Part shown: positions 24,694-32,423 of the stretch, in pieces
How the letters are laid out: each line of letters begins with the position of its first letter
Numbering within the stretch: position 1 is the first letter of the stretch
Origin: Flavobacteriales bacterium
Lineage (GTDB): Bacteria; Bacteroidota; Bacteroidia; CAIKAF01
Direction of reading: 5' to 3'
Assembly: GCA_022402535.1 (NCBI GenBank)
Contig: JAKRSD010000028.1
Span: 81,684 to 115,453 of the forward strand
Length of the DNA stretch: 33,770 nucleotides
Position numbers and translations under genes: made by a program
The notes under the pieces: model-generated
Told to the model about the DNA's origin: nothing
What the model saw: the letters and a program-made list of their open reading frames with translations, nothing else
Databases searched by the model: none

Positions 24694-27600
24694 ATGAAAC
24701 GAAATGTAATTACAGTCTTGGGATCTCTGCTCATTTTCCTGCTGACTTCGTTTTCTGCATTAGGCCAACAGTGTTCGTATATCCTTACGGGACAGGTTAC
24801 CAATGCAAGTACCGGGGCCATTGTGTCCGGTCAGACGGTGTACCTGCTTTTGGATCCGGCCATCTGGGGTCCGAATAATACCATTACGGCCACCACATCG
24901 CCGAACGGGGCGTATCATTTTACGGTGCCGGTTGTCTGTAATTCTACAGCAAATTTCGTATTAACCGTTCAGGGCTGTGGGGTAACCATCAGTACAAACG
25001 TTACGGCTACCCCCAATGCCCAGACGTATGTGAATAATTTTGCCATTTGCGGAAATCCGCCGCCTTGTCCTTCTGCGTCAGTATCCAGCTGGTATAATGG
25101 AGGATTGATGATCGGTTTTTCTAATTCCAACCAAACGGCCATCAGTTATTCGTGGAATATGGGCGACGGAACCACCTATACCTGGCCACAAGGCAATCAT
25201 ACCTATGCGGCTGCCGGAACATATACGGTTTGTCATCAGGCGGTGTATGCCAATAACTGCGTGTTTGATACCTGTTACTCGGTTACGGTTTCAAATCCGG
25301 TGTTATGTAGTGTAAATGCCGTGGTTTCTGCTTCTCCCAATTCCAACACCATTCAATTTACTACACAGGATTCTGTGGCTGCCGGGGTTACGCCGGTATC
25401 GGTATTTTGGGATATGGGCAACGGGTATCAGACCAACAATTATCCAAACGGCGGTTCATACACATACCCGAATGCCGGAACTTATACAGCTTGCGTGACT
25501 ATTGCTTACAGCAATGGCTGTACAGCCACCGATTGTCAAACCATTACGGTAGGGCAGAATGCTGGTTGTCCATACATTCTAAGTGGAGTTGTAACTAATG
25601 GTCAAACGAATCTTCCTGTAGTAAGTCAATTAATTGAAGTGCACACTTCTTTTGGAGTTTATACTACTCAAACCAATCCCAATGGTTATTATAATTTAAC
25701 TATTATAGGTCCTTGTAATACAAGTTTTACTTCCAATTTGATTTTATCTGCTTGTGGAACAACTAATTATATTCCTGTTACATTCATGCCTAATATGAAT
25801 TCGGCAACCCAAAATCTGACGGTTTGCAATGGGGGTAATCCTGTGGATACATGTGCAATCGGTGTATCTGTCGTAAATGTCACCAATACAAATTCTATTA
25901 ATTTCAGTTGGACAGGCGGAAGTGGTCAAAACGCACAGGTTCAGTCAGTTTATTGGGATTTGGGTAATGGTTTCACAAGTTACAATTATCCTAACGGGGG
26001 GAGTTACACATATCCAAGCTCCGGTTCATATACTGTTTGTGCCATGGTGTTATTCACCAGCGGTTGCGTAACTCAAGCTTGTACCACAATTAATGTAGGG
26101 CAGTCTTGTTCATACCAATTAAGTGGTGTTGTTACTAATGGTCAGAATGGTTTGCCTGCTACCAATCAAGTGGTTACTTTAAATACTTCGTATGGAAACT
26201 ATACGGCTCAAACCAATCCCAACGGCTATTATGTAATTAACTTTTTAGGTCCCTGTAATATTTCTTTTAATGCTTCCGTAAACACATCAGGATGTAATTT
26301 TACCCAAACTGAGGTTGTAAATGTGAACCCTAACACGGTAAATTACACGCAAAATTTCACAATTTGTAACACAGATACATGCGTTATTGTTGTAACAGCA
26401 GTAAACAACAATAATACCAATACAATTAATTTTGCATGGTCGGGTACTACGAATTTAGGCACTCCTGTTCAATCGGTTATCTGGGATTTTGGAAACGGAG
26501 TAACCAGCAATAATTACCCTAATGGGGGCACTTATACATATCCTAATAACGGAACATACACGATTTGTGCAACCGTAACGTATGCAAGCGGTTGTGTGGC
26601 CACTCATTGTTATACGGTGAATGTAGGTCAGGGCTGTCCTTACATAGTGAGTGGGGTAGTAACCAACGCACAAACCGGTTTGCCGGTTACCAGCCAGGTT
26701 GTAACCGTAAATACTTCTTTTGGAACGTACTCTGCTCAAACTAATCCGAATGGGTATTATATCATCACCTTCTTAGGTTCTTGTAACACCGCATTCAATG
26801 CGCCTATTACCACCAGTGGATGTGGCGTTACCTACAACAACATATTAAACGTTAGTCCAAATTCGAGTAATTACACGCAGAACTTTACGGTTTGTGGCCT
26901 GACTGATTCTTGTAATGCATTTGTAACGGCTGTAAATACCACAGGAACTACCATTAATTTCCAATGGGCAGGAAACTCTGCATTGGGTGCCGCTCCACAG
27001 TCAGTTTGGTGGGATTTTGGCAACGGGGTAACAAGTTTTAACTATCCAAACGGAGGAACATTCACCTATCCAAACGGAGGAACCTACAATGTTTGTGTGG
27101 AGGTTACCTATTCCAGCGGATGTGTGGCAGCCGGATGTTATACCATTACCGTAGGACAGAATACCAATCAGTCTTTCTGTGGATGTGTTACCTATTTGGC
27201 CGCTAATACAGGAACAGTATCGAATGTAGGTTGTGGAACGGCTTATCTGATAGAGCTGACAAACTCCAACACGGCCATCATTGTAGATTCTACGGTTATC
27301 ACTCCCAACGGATATTGCTTTAACGGAAATTATAATGGTTCATATACCGTGTATGCCGTGCCCTGTGCAGGAGTTTTAGTAAATAACGGGGTATTGCCTA
27401 CCTACCTTGGAAATGTGTTGTTCTGGAACAATGCTTCTACGGTAGTTTCTAATAACTATCAGGCAAACTGTATTCAGCTCAGCAGTGCACAGCCTTCTCA
27501 GGGACCCGGTCAGATTTCAGGTAATATTTTCTGGGGTGAGGATAAAGCCATCGGAGATCCGGTGGTGGGCGTAAAAGTGCTGCTGTTGGATATGGATGCC

Positions 27601-28056
27601 AATCCGGTGGCTATGGCGGTAACTGACGATGAAGGATTTTATTCATTCGGAAACTTGGCTTACGGTACTTACCGCGTCTATCCCGAAGTGCCCGGATTAA
27701 TTACCTACCCGATTTTGGTTACCGTATCTGCAGAAAACGAGCATTTTGATTATGCCAACTTCTCCTTAGGATTCGGAATCTTTACCGGAGTGGAAGAACT
27801 GTCCATCACGGAGGTTCAGCTATTCCCGAATCCGGCTTCGGAATACATTCAGGCTGCATTCCGTACCGAATATTCAGGTGCTGCAGAAATAGCCATTTAC
27901 GATATGGCGGGAAGAAGGGTGTATGCACAAAATCAGGTGGTGCCGCAGGGTGAATCAGTCATGTTACTGGATATTCAATCTTTGAAAGCAGGAATGTACA
28001 CCCTGAGCATTACTCAGCATGCGCAAGTCATGCACCGTAAGTTTATTAAAAAATAA
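24694..28056 (+). CDS. Large T9SS type A surface protein with alternating carboxypeptidase-regulatory-like and PKD modules
   Basis: 1120 residues. Signal peptide 1-25 (ends FSALGQ). Module 1 is a carboxypeptidase-regulatory/Ig-like domain from C27 (CSYILTGQVTN) followed by two PKD domains. Three further tandem units, beginning at C292, C472 and C648 and each ~176-180 residues, repeat the pair: a domain opening with SGVVTN and containing AQTNPNGYY, then a PKD domain with VWWDFGNG, NYPNGGTFTYP and YTITVGQ. A different beta domain follows (CGCVTYLAANTG...), then an SdrD B-like domain near 945-1030 (GQISGNIFWGEDKAIGDPVVGVKV ... DDEGFYSFGNLAYGTYRV), and a secretion tail (VQLFPNPASEYIQ ... LKAGMYTLSITQ ... 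HRKFIKK). Probably a surface adhesin or matrix protein; binding partner unknown. Rich in N, T, S and paired cysteines. Composition changes between units. Confidence 0.93.
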   Translation: MKRNVITVLGSLLIFLLTSFSALGQQCSYILTGQVTNASTGAIVSGQTVYLLLDPAIWGPNNTITATTSPNGAYHFTVPVVCNSTANFVLTVQGCGVTISTNVTATPNAQTYVNNFAICGNPPPCPSASVSSWYNGGLMIGFSNSNQTAISYSWNMGDGTTYTWPQGNHTYAAAGTYTVCHQAVYANNCVFDTCYSVTVSNPVLCSVNAVVSASPNSNTIQFTTQDSVAAGVTPVSVFWDMGNGYQTNNYPNGGSYTYPNAGTYTACVTIAYSNGCTATDCQTITVGQNAGCPYILSGVVTNGQTNLPVVSQLIEVHTSFGVYTTQTNPNGYYNLTIIGPCNTSFTSNLILSACGTTNYIPVTFMPNMNSATQNLTVCNGGNPVDTCAIGVSVVNVTNTNSINFSWTGGSGQNAQVQSVYWDLGNGFTSYNYPNGGSYTYPSSGSYTVCAMVLFTSGCVTQACTTINVGQSCSYQLSGVVTNGQNGLPATNQVVTLNTSYGNYTAQTNPNGYYVINFLGPCNISFNASVNTSGCNFTQTEVVNVNPNTVNYTQNFTICNTDTCVIVVTAVNNNNTNTINFAWSGTTNLGTPVQSVIWDFGNGVTSNNYPNGGTYTYPNNGTYTICATVTYASGCVATHCYTVNVGQGCPYIVSGVVTNAQTGLPVTSQVVTVNTSFGTYSAQTNPNGYYIITFLGSCNTAFNAPITTSGCGVTYNNILNVSPNSSNYTQNFTVCGLTDSCNAFVTAVNTTGTTINFQWAGNSALGAAPQSVWWDFGNGVTSFNYPNGGTFTYPNGGTYNVCVEVTYSSGCVAAGCYTITVGQNTNQSFCGCVTYLAANTGTVSNVGCGTAYLIELTNSNTAIIVDSTVITPNGYCFNGNYNGSYTVYAVPCAGVLVNNGVLPTYLGNVLFWNNASTVVSNNYQANCIQLSSAQPSQGPGQISGNIFWGEDKAIGDPVVGVKVLLLDMDANPVAMAVTDDEGFYSFGNLAYGTYRVYPEVPGLITYPILVTVSAENEHFDYANFSLGFGIFTGVEELSITEVQLFPNPASEYIQAAFRTEYSGAAEIAIYDMAGRRVYAQNQVVPQGESVMLLDIQSLKAGMYTLSITQHAQVMHRKFIKK
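25567..27175 (+). repeat. Three tandem ~530-540 bp coding repeats
   Basis: Units begin at 25567, 26107 and 26635 (lengths 540, 528 and about 540 bp), each encoding one carboxypeptidase-like plus one PKD module. Protein-level identity is clear; DNA has diverged, and the first two units are far richer in A+T than the last. Confidence 0.85.
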
Positions 28057-28153
28057 CGCATTAAACCCAATTAAGCTTCAGCGCTTAAGTGACATTTTAT
28101 TGAAGGAATCAAAAAAATGTCGGGGTAAACGAGCAGAGATGCCATAAAGGCGG

Positions 28154-28192
28154 AGCGGGACAGTTCACGGAGTGGACTGTCCCGCTTTTTTT
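28154..28192 (+). terminator. Strong rho-independent terminator after the repeat-protein gene
   Basis: AGCGGGACAGT (28154-28164) pairs with ACTGTCCCGCT (28176-28186), and the stem can extend inward by four more pairs (one wobble) to a GGA loop. It ends in seven Ts. Confidence 0.93.
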
Positions 28193-28213
28193 ATGTACAG
28201 ATGAAATAAAAAG

Positions 28214-28221
28214 TATATTTG
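28214..28221 (+). promoter_or_regulatory. -7 promoter element (TATATTTG) of the DUF2279 gene
   Basis: Perfect TAnnTTTG, four bases before the ATG at 28226, implying a leaderless transcript. Confidence 0.6.
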
Positions 28222-28225
28222 CTTC

Positions 28226-29170
28226 ATGCACCTTTTTCGGGTTTACATCTGTGTATTGCTCATTGTGGTTTTTACGGCCCGGGAGGTGTATGCACAAAAC
28301 GGATTGAAAAATTTTTTCACCCCCGCAACTGAACTAAACCAGGGCCGGCTGATTGGAGTAACCGTGGGCACTACCGTACTGTACAGTCTTTCCATGTATT
28401 TGCTCTACAGAGCTTGGTACAAAGGCCATGCACGCAGCCGCTTTCATTTTTTTAATGATAACCGCGAATGGCTGTTGATGGATAAAATGGGCCATGCCAA
28501 TGCAGCTTACAATATTGGAAGGGGATATTATGACCTGATGCGTTGGTCCGGCGTGAACAACAATAATTCGGCCTGGATAGGAGGAGCTGTGGGATTGGTG
28601 TTTCTTACTTCCATCGAAGTGTTTGACGGGTTCAGTAACGGATGGGGATTTTCATGGGGCGATATAGCGGCTAATTTTGCCGGTGCCGGATTATTTTGGG
28701 GGCAGCAGTTTGGCTGGCAGGAACAAAAAATCAGCATGAAAATCGGCTGGAGAAAAAGTATATATCCGCAATACCGTCCTGATTTGCTCGGGAAATCCAT
28801 TCCCAGTCAGATGCTTAAAGATTATAATGGTCAGCAAGCCTGGTTATCGTTCAATATCGCTTCGCTCATACCCGTGGGACCAGATTTTCCGCGCTGGCTT
28901 AATTTTGCCGTGGGATACAGCGGTAACGGTATGGTGGGCGGACATTACAATCCTCCCATGAAAGACGAAGCGGGACGCGAAATTAAATTTGAACGGTACC
29001 GCCAATTTTATATCGGAGCCGATATTGATTTGCCCCGTGTGCCCACGAATTACAGCGGATTAAGTACCTTGGGCCATGCCATTCAGTTTATCAAAGTGCC
29101 TTCGCCCACGCTGGAGTTTAACCGGGTAAATAAAGTTCGTTTTAATCCGCTATTTGTAAGAAACCGCTAA
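28226..29170 (+). CDS. DUF2279 family protein
   Basis: 314 residues. Signal peptide 1-23 (ends EVYAQ), then an N-terminal hydrophobic stretch (GVTVGTTVLYSLSMYLLYRAWY), the family core MDKMGHANAAYNIGRGYYDLMRWSG, an AWIGGAVGLVFLTSIEVFDGFSNGWGFSWGDIAANFAGAGLFWGQQ-type region with conserved polar residues inside hydrophobic helices, and a C-terminal half with beta-barrel-like character (AWLSFNIASL, WLNFAVGYSGNGMVGG). This matches the DUF2279 family, which Bacteroidota carry as predicted envelope proteins of unknown function. Single gene between a strong terminator and the promoter of the next operon, which lies in its last codons. Confidence 0.85.
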   Translation: MHLFRVYICVLLIVVFTAREVYAQNGLKNFFTPATELNQGRLIGVTVGTTVLYSLSMYLLYRAWYKGHARSRFHFFNDNREWLLMDKMGHANAAYNIGRGYYDLMRWSGVNNNNSAWIGGAVGLVFLTSIEVFDGFSNGWGFSWGDIAANFAGAGLFWGQQFGWQEQKISMKIGWRKSIYPQYRPDLLGKSIPSQMLKDYNGQQAWLSFNIASLIPVGPDFPRWLNFAVGYSGNGMVGGHYNPPMKDEAGREIKFERYRQFYIGADIDLPRVPTNYSGLSTLGHAIQFIKVPSPTLEFNRVNKVRFNPLFVRNR

Positions 29171-29182
29171 GCATTACCTTTG
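29153..29182 (+). promoter_or_regulatory. Promoter (-33 TTTG, -7 TACCTTTG) of the pabA-porin operon
   Basis: TTTG at 29153-29156 and a perfect -7 element at 29175-29182, 18 bases apart. The -33 box lies inside the end of the DUF2279 gene. The ATG at 29187 is four bases past the element, so the mRNA should be leaderless. Confidence 0.65.
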
Positions 29183-29186
29183 CCGC

Positions 29187-29618
29187 ATGAAACGATTTTT
29201 TCCGGCCTTATTCTGGGGCACACAGGTATTCGGATATCTAAAGGTGATTGCCGCATGTTATGGTTTGTTTAATTCCGACATGATTTCCAAATACCTGATT
29301 GCCGGTGCCGGAATAGAAAGCATTGTTCAGTCGCAATCCATGGCTAAAAATATGGCTGCTTCTGTGGTTCCCTTTATTTGGGGATTTCTGATTACCAGTC
29401 TGTTGTTGTTATTGGGTTCTTTCCTGATGAAAAAAGAAAAACGCATCGGGTTTTATCTATATACAGCTACTAATGCCTTTTTGATTTTGTTTTTCTTTTA
29501 TGCAGGCTTCAATATGTTTCCGGGCTTAGAATATATTGCTGTTATTCCGTTTTTTGGCATTTTATTGCACGTATGGGTAATGGATGCTTTTTGGCATAAA
29601 ACAGAAAATCCGAAATGA
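29187..29618 (+). CDS. Small four-helix membrane protein of unknown function
   Basis: 143 residues with hydrophobic segments near 8-28, 61-79, 86-106 and 113-133, and a short basic loop KKEKR between the second and third: an integral membrane protein. I do not recognise the family. It is the first gene of an operon; its stop overlaps the start of the amidotransferase gene by four bases (ATGA), so the three proteins are probably made together. It gives no clue to a specific role. Confidence 0.8.
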   Translation: MKRFFPALFWGTQVFGYLKVIAACYGLFNSDMISKYLIAGAGIESIVQSQSMAKNMAASVVPFIWGFLITSLLLLLGSFLMKKEKRIGFYLYTATNAFLILFFFYAGFNMFPGLEYIAVIPFFGILLHVWVMDAFWHKTENPK

Positions 29619-30190
29619 CGCACCGGCTTCTCATAGTCGATAATTACGATTCGTTTACCTACAATCTGTTTCATTACTGTGAAACGTTTCCCGGCATTTA
29701 TGTGGAAGTGGTCAGAAACGATGAAATGGATTCCGCATATGCATCCTCATTTGATTCCATTTTATTTTCTCCCGGTCCCGGTCTGCCTTCTGCCGCAGGC
29801 AATATGAATAGGATTATTGCCGATTTTTATCAAACCAAAAAAATGTTGGGCGTTTGTTTGGGTATGCAGGCCCTTGCCGAATTTTTCGGGGCTTCTTTGG
29901 TTAATCTGCCTTTCCCCATGCATGGCAGGGCATCAGGATTTACCTTGTGTGATCATCAGTCGGTATTATTTCGCGGATTGCCCGGCGAGTTTAACATCGG
30001 GCGTTATCATTCCTGGGCTGTGGATGCAAAAACATTACCTTCGTATTGGATTCCCGTAGGATATGCCGACGACGGCTCGTTGCAGGCCATGCGCCATGTT
30101 TCTTTGCCTGTTGAGGCGGTGCAGTTTCATCCGGAATCGGTGCTAACGGAATTCGGACACGAAATGATTACCAATTGGTTGAATGCATGA
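29615..30190 (+). CDS. Glutamine amidotransferase of anthranilate/aminodeoxychorismate synthase (PabA/TrpG type)
   Basis: 191 residues, normal length. The class I amidotransferase releases ammonia from glutamine for the partner chorismate enzyme (TrpE for tryptophan, PabB for folate). Motifs: LLIVDNYDSFTYNL at the N-terminus, SPGPGLPSAAG (52-62), the nucleophile Cys81 in GVCLGMQALAEFFGA, and His172/Glu174 in VEAVQFHPESVLTEFG. The oxyanion/triad set is complete, so it should be active. No trpE, pabB or other trp gene is adjacent, and the neighbours are membrane proteins, so the choice between PabA and TrpG is open; an isolated copy leans towards PabA. Coupled by ATGA overlaps to the genes on both sides. 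Confidence 0.93.
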   Translation: MTHRLLIVDNYDSFTYNLFHYCETFPGIYVEVVRNDEMDSAYASSFDSILFSPGPGLPSAAGNMNRIIADFYQTKKMLGVCLGMQALAEFFGASLVNLPFPMHGRASGFTLCDHQSVLFRGLPGEFNIGRYHSWAVDAKTLPSYWIPVGYADDGSLQAMRHVSLPVEAVQFHPESVLTEFGHEMITNWLNA

Positions 30191-31287
30191 AAAATAGGCC
30201 ACCTCATATTCCCGGATTAATCATTACTTTCTTACTGATTTTAAAGGGCTTTTTCATTTTTGCACAAGATTCGTTACGGAGCAAAAAGGTACAGTTTTCA
30301 GGGTATGTGGAGGGGTATTATGCGTATGATTTTGGTAATCCTGAAAATCAACTGAGACCTGATTTCTTTTATAGTTTTAACCGTCATAATGAAGTAAACC
30401 TGAATCTGGCTTTTTTAAAAGCCCAATATGAAGATTCTCGGGTTCGCGGTTCTTTGGCGCTTATGGTGGGTACTTATGCACAGTATAATCTTGCCGATGA
30501 GCCCGGACTTTTACAAAATGTGATGGAAGCTCAGGTCGGCTTCCGTCCGTTTAAAAAACATAACTTTTGGATAGACGGAGGAATAATGCCTTCTCATATA
30601 GGTTTTGAAAGTGCCATTGGTGCAGAATGTCCCACACTTACCCGGAGTATTTTAGCCGACAATTCTCCCTATTATGAGGCCGGAGTATCCTTGTCTTACA
30701 CAGATTCGGCCGAAAAATGGTTTGTTTCGGTGATGTATTTAAACGGTTGGCAGCGCATTCAACGCGTTAAGGCGAATTCAACGCCTGCATTCGGTTCCAG
30801 ACTCAAGTATTCTTTTTCAGATAAAGGATTGATAAACTGGAGCACTTATGTCGGTAATGAATTTCCTGACAGTGTGGCAAAATGGCGCTTTTTTCAGAAC
30901 TTTTATACCCAATGGAAGTTTGCTGAGCGTTGGCAGGCCATTTTAGGTTTTGATATAGGTATTCAGCAAAACGCGAAGGGAAGTAAAACTTTTTTACCCT
31001 GGTATTCTCCCGTGTTGATCTTGTCGTATCAGCCCACACCGAAATGGAATATCAGTGCCCGGGGCGAAATCTATATGGATCCCCATCAGGTATTCATACA
31101 AACGGGTTCTAAGAATGGTTTTCAGACGGCAGGTTATTCCTTGAACGTGGATTTTTCTCCCTTTAAAAATCTTATGCTTCGCATTGAAGGAAGAGGTCTC
31201 GCCTCTAAAGATGCCGTATTCATCCGTTCAGGTTTACCTACTGCTCAAAATTACTTTGTTACAAGTGCCATCAATGTGAAATTTTAA
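30187..31287 (+). CDS. Outer-membrane beta-barrel porin
   Basis: 366 residues from the ATG at 30187 (MKNRPPHIPGLI); a TTG four codons upstream is less likely. A signal peptide ends near FIFAQ. The rest has the alternating pattern of a transmembrane barrel: VQFSGYVEGYYAYDF at the N-terminus (typical of porin-like Bacteroidota proteins), repeated aromatic girdle positions, internal TP/GG turns, and the C-terminal strand YFVTSAINVKF ending in Phe, the barrel-assembly signal. It resembles the putative beta-barrel porin-2 type. Substrate unknown. The four-base overlap with the amidotransferase gene is unusual for such functionally distant products. Confidence 0.85.
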   Translation: MKNRPPHIPGLIITFLLILKGFFIFAQDSLRSKKVQFSGYVEGYYAYDFGNPENQLRPDFFYSFNRHNEVNLNLAFLKAQYEDSRVRGSLALMVGTYAQYNLADEPGLLQNVMEAQVGFRPFKKHNFWIDGGIMPSHIGFESAIGAECPTLTRSILADNSPYYEAGVSLSYTDSAEKWFVSVMYLNGWQRIQRVKANSTPAFGSRLKYSFSDKGLINWSTYVGNEFPDSVAKWRFFQNFYTQWKFAERWQAILGFDIGIQQNAKGSKTFLPWYSPVLILSYQPTPKWNISARGEIYMDPHQVFIQTGSKNGFQTAGYSLNVDFSPFKNLMLRIEGRGLASKDAVFIRSGLPTAQNYFVTSAINVKF

Positions 31288-31335
31288 AGGCTTGTTAAAA
31301 TAGAATTACTTTTAGCCTTTATAAATTCATTTTCT

Positions 31336-31830
31336 ATGTTTTTTAAATATGCATTGCTGATTACCGCTTTTTCATCTTTTTTGTTTGGGATTGTTATACA
31401 AAACCAATTTCTTGGCAGAAAAACAGAATCTAAATCAATATCAATACATCAAAATAATATGAAACTGGGTGCATTTTCAGTGAGTTTGAGTGTGAAGGAT
31501 CTTCTGGTTTCCCGTAAGTTTTACGAGCAGTTGGGCTTCACCGTTTTTGCCGGCAGTATGGAAAGCAAATACCTGATTATGAAAAATGAACATACCCTGA
31601 TCGGTTTGTTTCAGGGAATGTTTGAAGGCTCTATGCTGACTTTTAATCCCGGTTGGGATCAAAACGCGCAGAATCTGGATTCTTTTGATGATGTGCGTGC
31701 CATTCAAAAACAGCTGAAAAGTAATCAGATTCCCTTAACGCTTGAGGCCGATGAAACGACGTCCGGTCCGGCTAGTATTATGCTTTCCGACCCGGATGGA
31801 AATGTGATTTTGATTGATCAGCACCGTTAA
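31336..31830 (+). CDS. VOC (glyoxalase/bleomycin-resistance fold) protein with N-terminal membrane segment
   Basis: 164 residues. The conserved VOC domain begins near residue 42 with MKLGAFSVSLSVKDLLVSRKF and continues YEQLGFTVFAG, NEHTLIGLFQGMFEG, LTFNPGWDQNAQNLDSFDDV, and ends PASIMLSDPDGNVILIDQHR. Residues 1-22 form a hydrophobic signal or membrane anchor, so this copy is probably exported or tethered, while most VOC proteins are soluble. If translation instead starts at the internal ATG (31459) it would be a standard cytoplasmic protein of ~123 residues. A weak -7-like element (TACTTTTA) stands at 31307. The function of this clade is not established; members are often labelled glyoxalases without proof. 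Confidence 0.85.
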   Translation: MFFKYALLITAFSSFLFGIVIQNQFLGRKTESKSISIHQNNMKLGAFSVSLSVKDLLVSRKFYEQLGFTVFAGSMESKYLIMKNEHTLIGLFQGMFEGSMLTFNPGWDQNAQNLDSFDDVRAIQKQLKSNQIPLTLEADETTSGPASIMLSDPDGNVILIDQHR

Positions 31831-31892
31831 TTCTAATGCACTCCGTAGTATTTATTTTGCATGCTCTTTAAGTAGCGACGGACCCGCTTAGC

Positions 31893-32306
31893 TCAGTTTG
31901 TTTCTGTATATTTTTTAAAATTATCGAGGATGGCCTGCCAACCGTTTCGCTGTAATTCTATCGGGTTTTCGTTTTCGGGTTCAAATGATATTGTTACCTC
32001 TGTTTGACCGTTTGTTTCAACAAACCCAACGGTAGCCAGGCGTCCGCCAAATTCATAGGTAAACGATTCTCCCGGATTGATTTCGGTATATACTGCATCA
32101 AAGTCAAACCCAAAACTTCCGTCTTTGGCTTCCATTCTTGCCACGTATCGTCCGCCGGTTTTCATATCGTTGGTAGCAGCAGGACAATGCCAACTCCGGT
32201 CGGCAAAATTCCAACGGGTGATGTGTTCGGGTTGTGTGTAATATTCCCACACCTTCTGTTTGTCTGCCAAAACCGTTGCACGGATGGTTACTTGTTTTTC
32301 TGTCAT
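31893..32306 (-). CDS. SRPBCC (AHSA1-like) domain protein
   Basis: 137 residues. It opens with KQVTIRATVLADKQKVWEYYTQPEHITRWNFA, the AHSA1/START-like entry motif, and continues with GGRYVARMEAKDGSFGFDF, NPGESFTYEFGGRLATVGF, TEVTISFEPENENPIEL and a long C-terminal helix (NGWQAILDNFKKYTE). This fold binds hydrophobic ligands in a deep cavity; the ligand is unknown. Small stand-alone accessory gene; its start codon lies directly beside a TGTTAG-type motif described separately. It has no visible operon partner. Confidence 0.9.
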   Translation of the reverse strand: MTEKQVTIRATVLADKQKVWEYYTQPEHITRWNFADRSWHCPAATNDMKTGGRYVARMEAKDGSFGFDFDAVYTEINPGESFTYEFGGRLATVGFVETNGQTEVTISFEPENENPIELQRNGWQAILDNFKKYTETN

Positions 32307-32308
32307 CT

Positions 32309-32422
32309 TGTTAGTGTTGTGTTAGATTTGATGTGTAGCCTTTTGATTTCGGAAGGGGTTGAGCACTCTTACCGGCCGAAGCGTCGGTAAACGTTGCCTG
32401 TGTGAGTGGCTGTTCTTTTTTC
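32309..32422. repeat. Modular intergenic spacer A (hairpin, T-run and TGTTAG motif)
   Basis: From left to right on the plus strand: TGTTAGTGTTG at 32309-32319 directly before the SRPBCC start codon, ~50 bases of unique sequence, a 22-base hairpin at 32369-32390 (TTACCG ... CGGTAA), then GCTGTT plus a T-run near 32409-32421 next to the stop of the propeller gene. The same order of parts recurs in spacer B. Confidence 0.55.
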
Positions 32423-32423
32423 G

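Noticed and set aside
25567-27175. CRISPR array or simple tandem repeat
   Set aside because: The repeats are ~530-540 bp, coding, and translate to PKD/carboxypeptidase-like modules; no short direct repeats with unique spacers were seen anywhere in the window.
31286-31320. Terminator after the porin gene (AAAGGCT with AGCCTTT)
   Set aside because: The stem is only seven pairs around a 21-base loop and lacks a T-run; it also overlaps a promoter-like TACTTTTA.
32307-32330. Classical integron attC or attI site at the TGTTAG motifs
   Set aside because: GTTAGAT near 32320 fits the GTTRRRY core, but no matching inverse core lies at attC distance, and the other copies (GTTAGCG, GTTAGCT) do not fit; no integrase is in the window.
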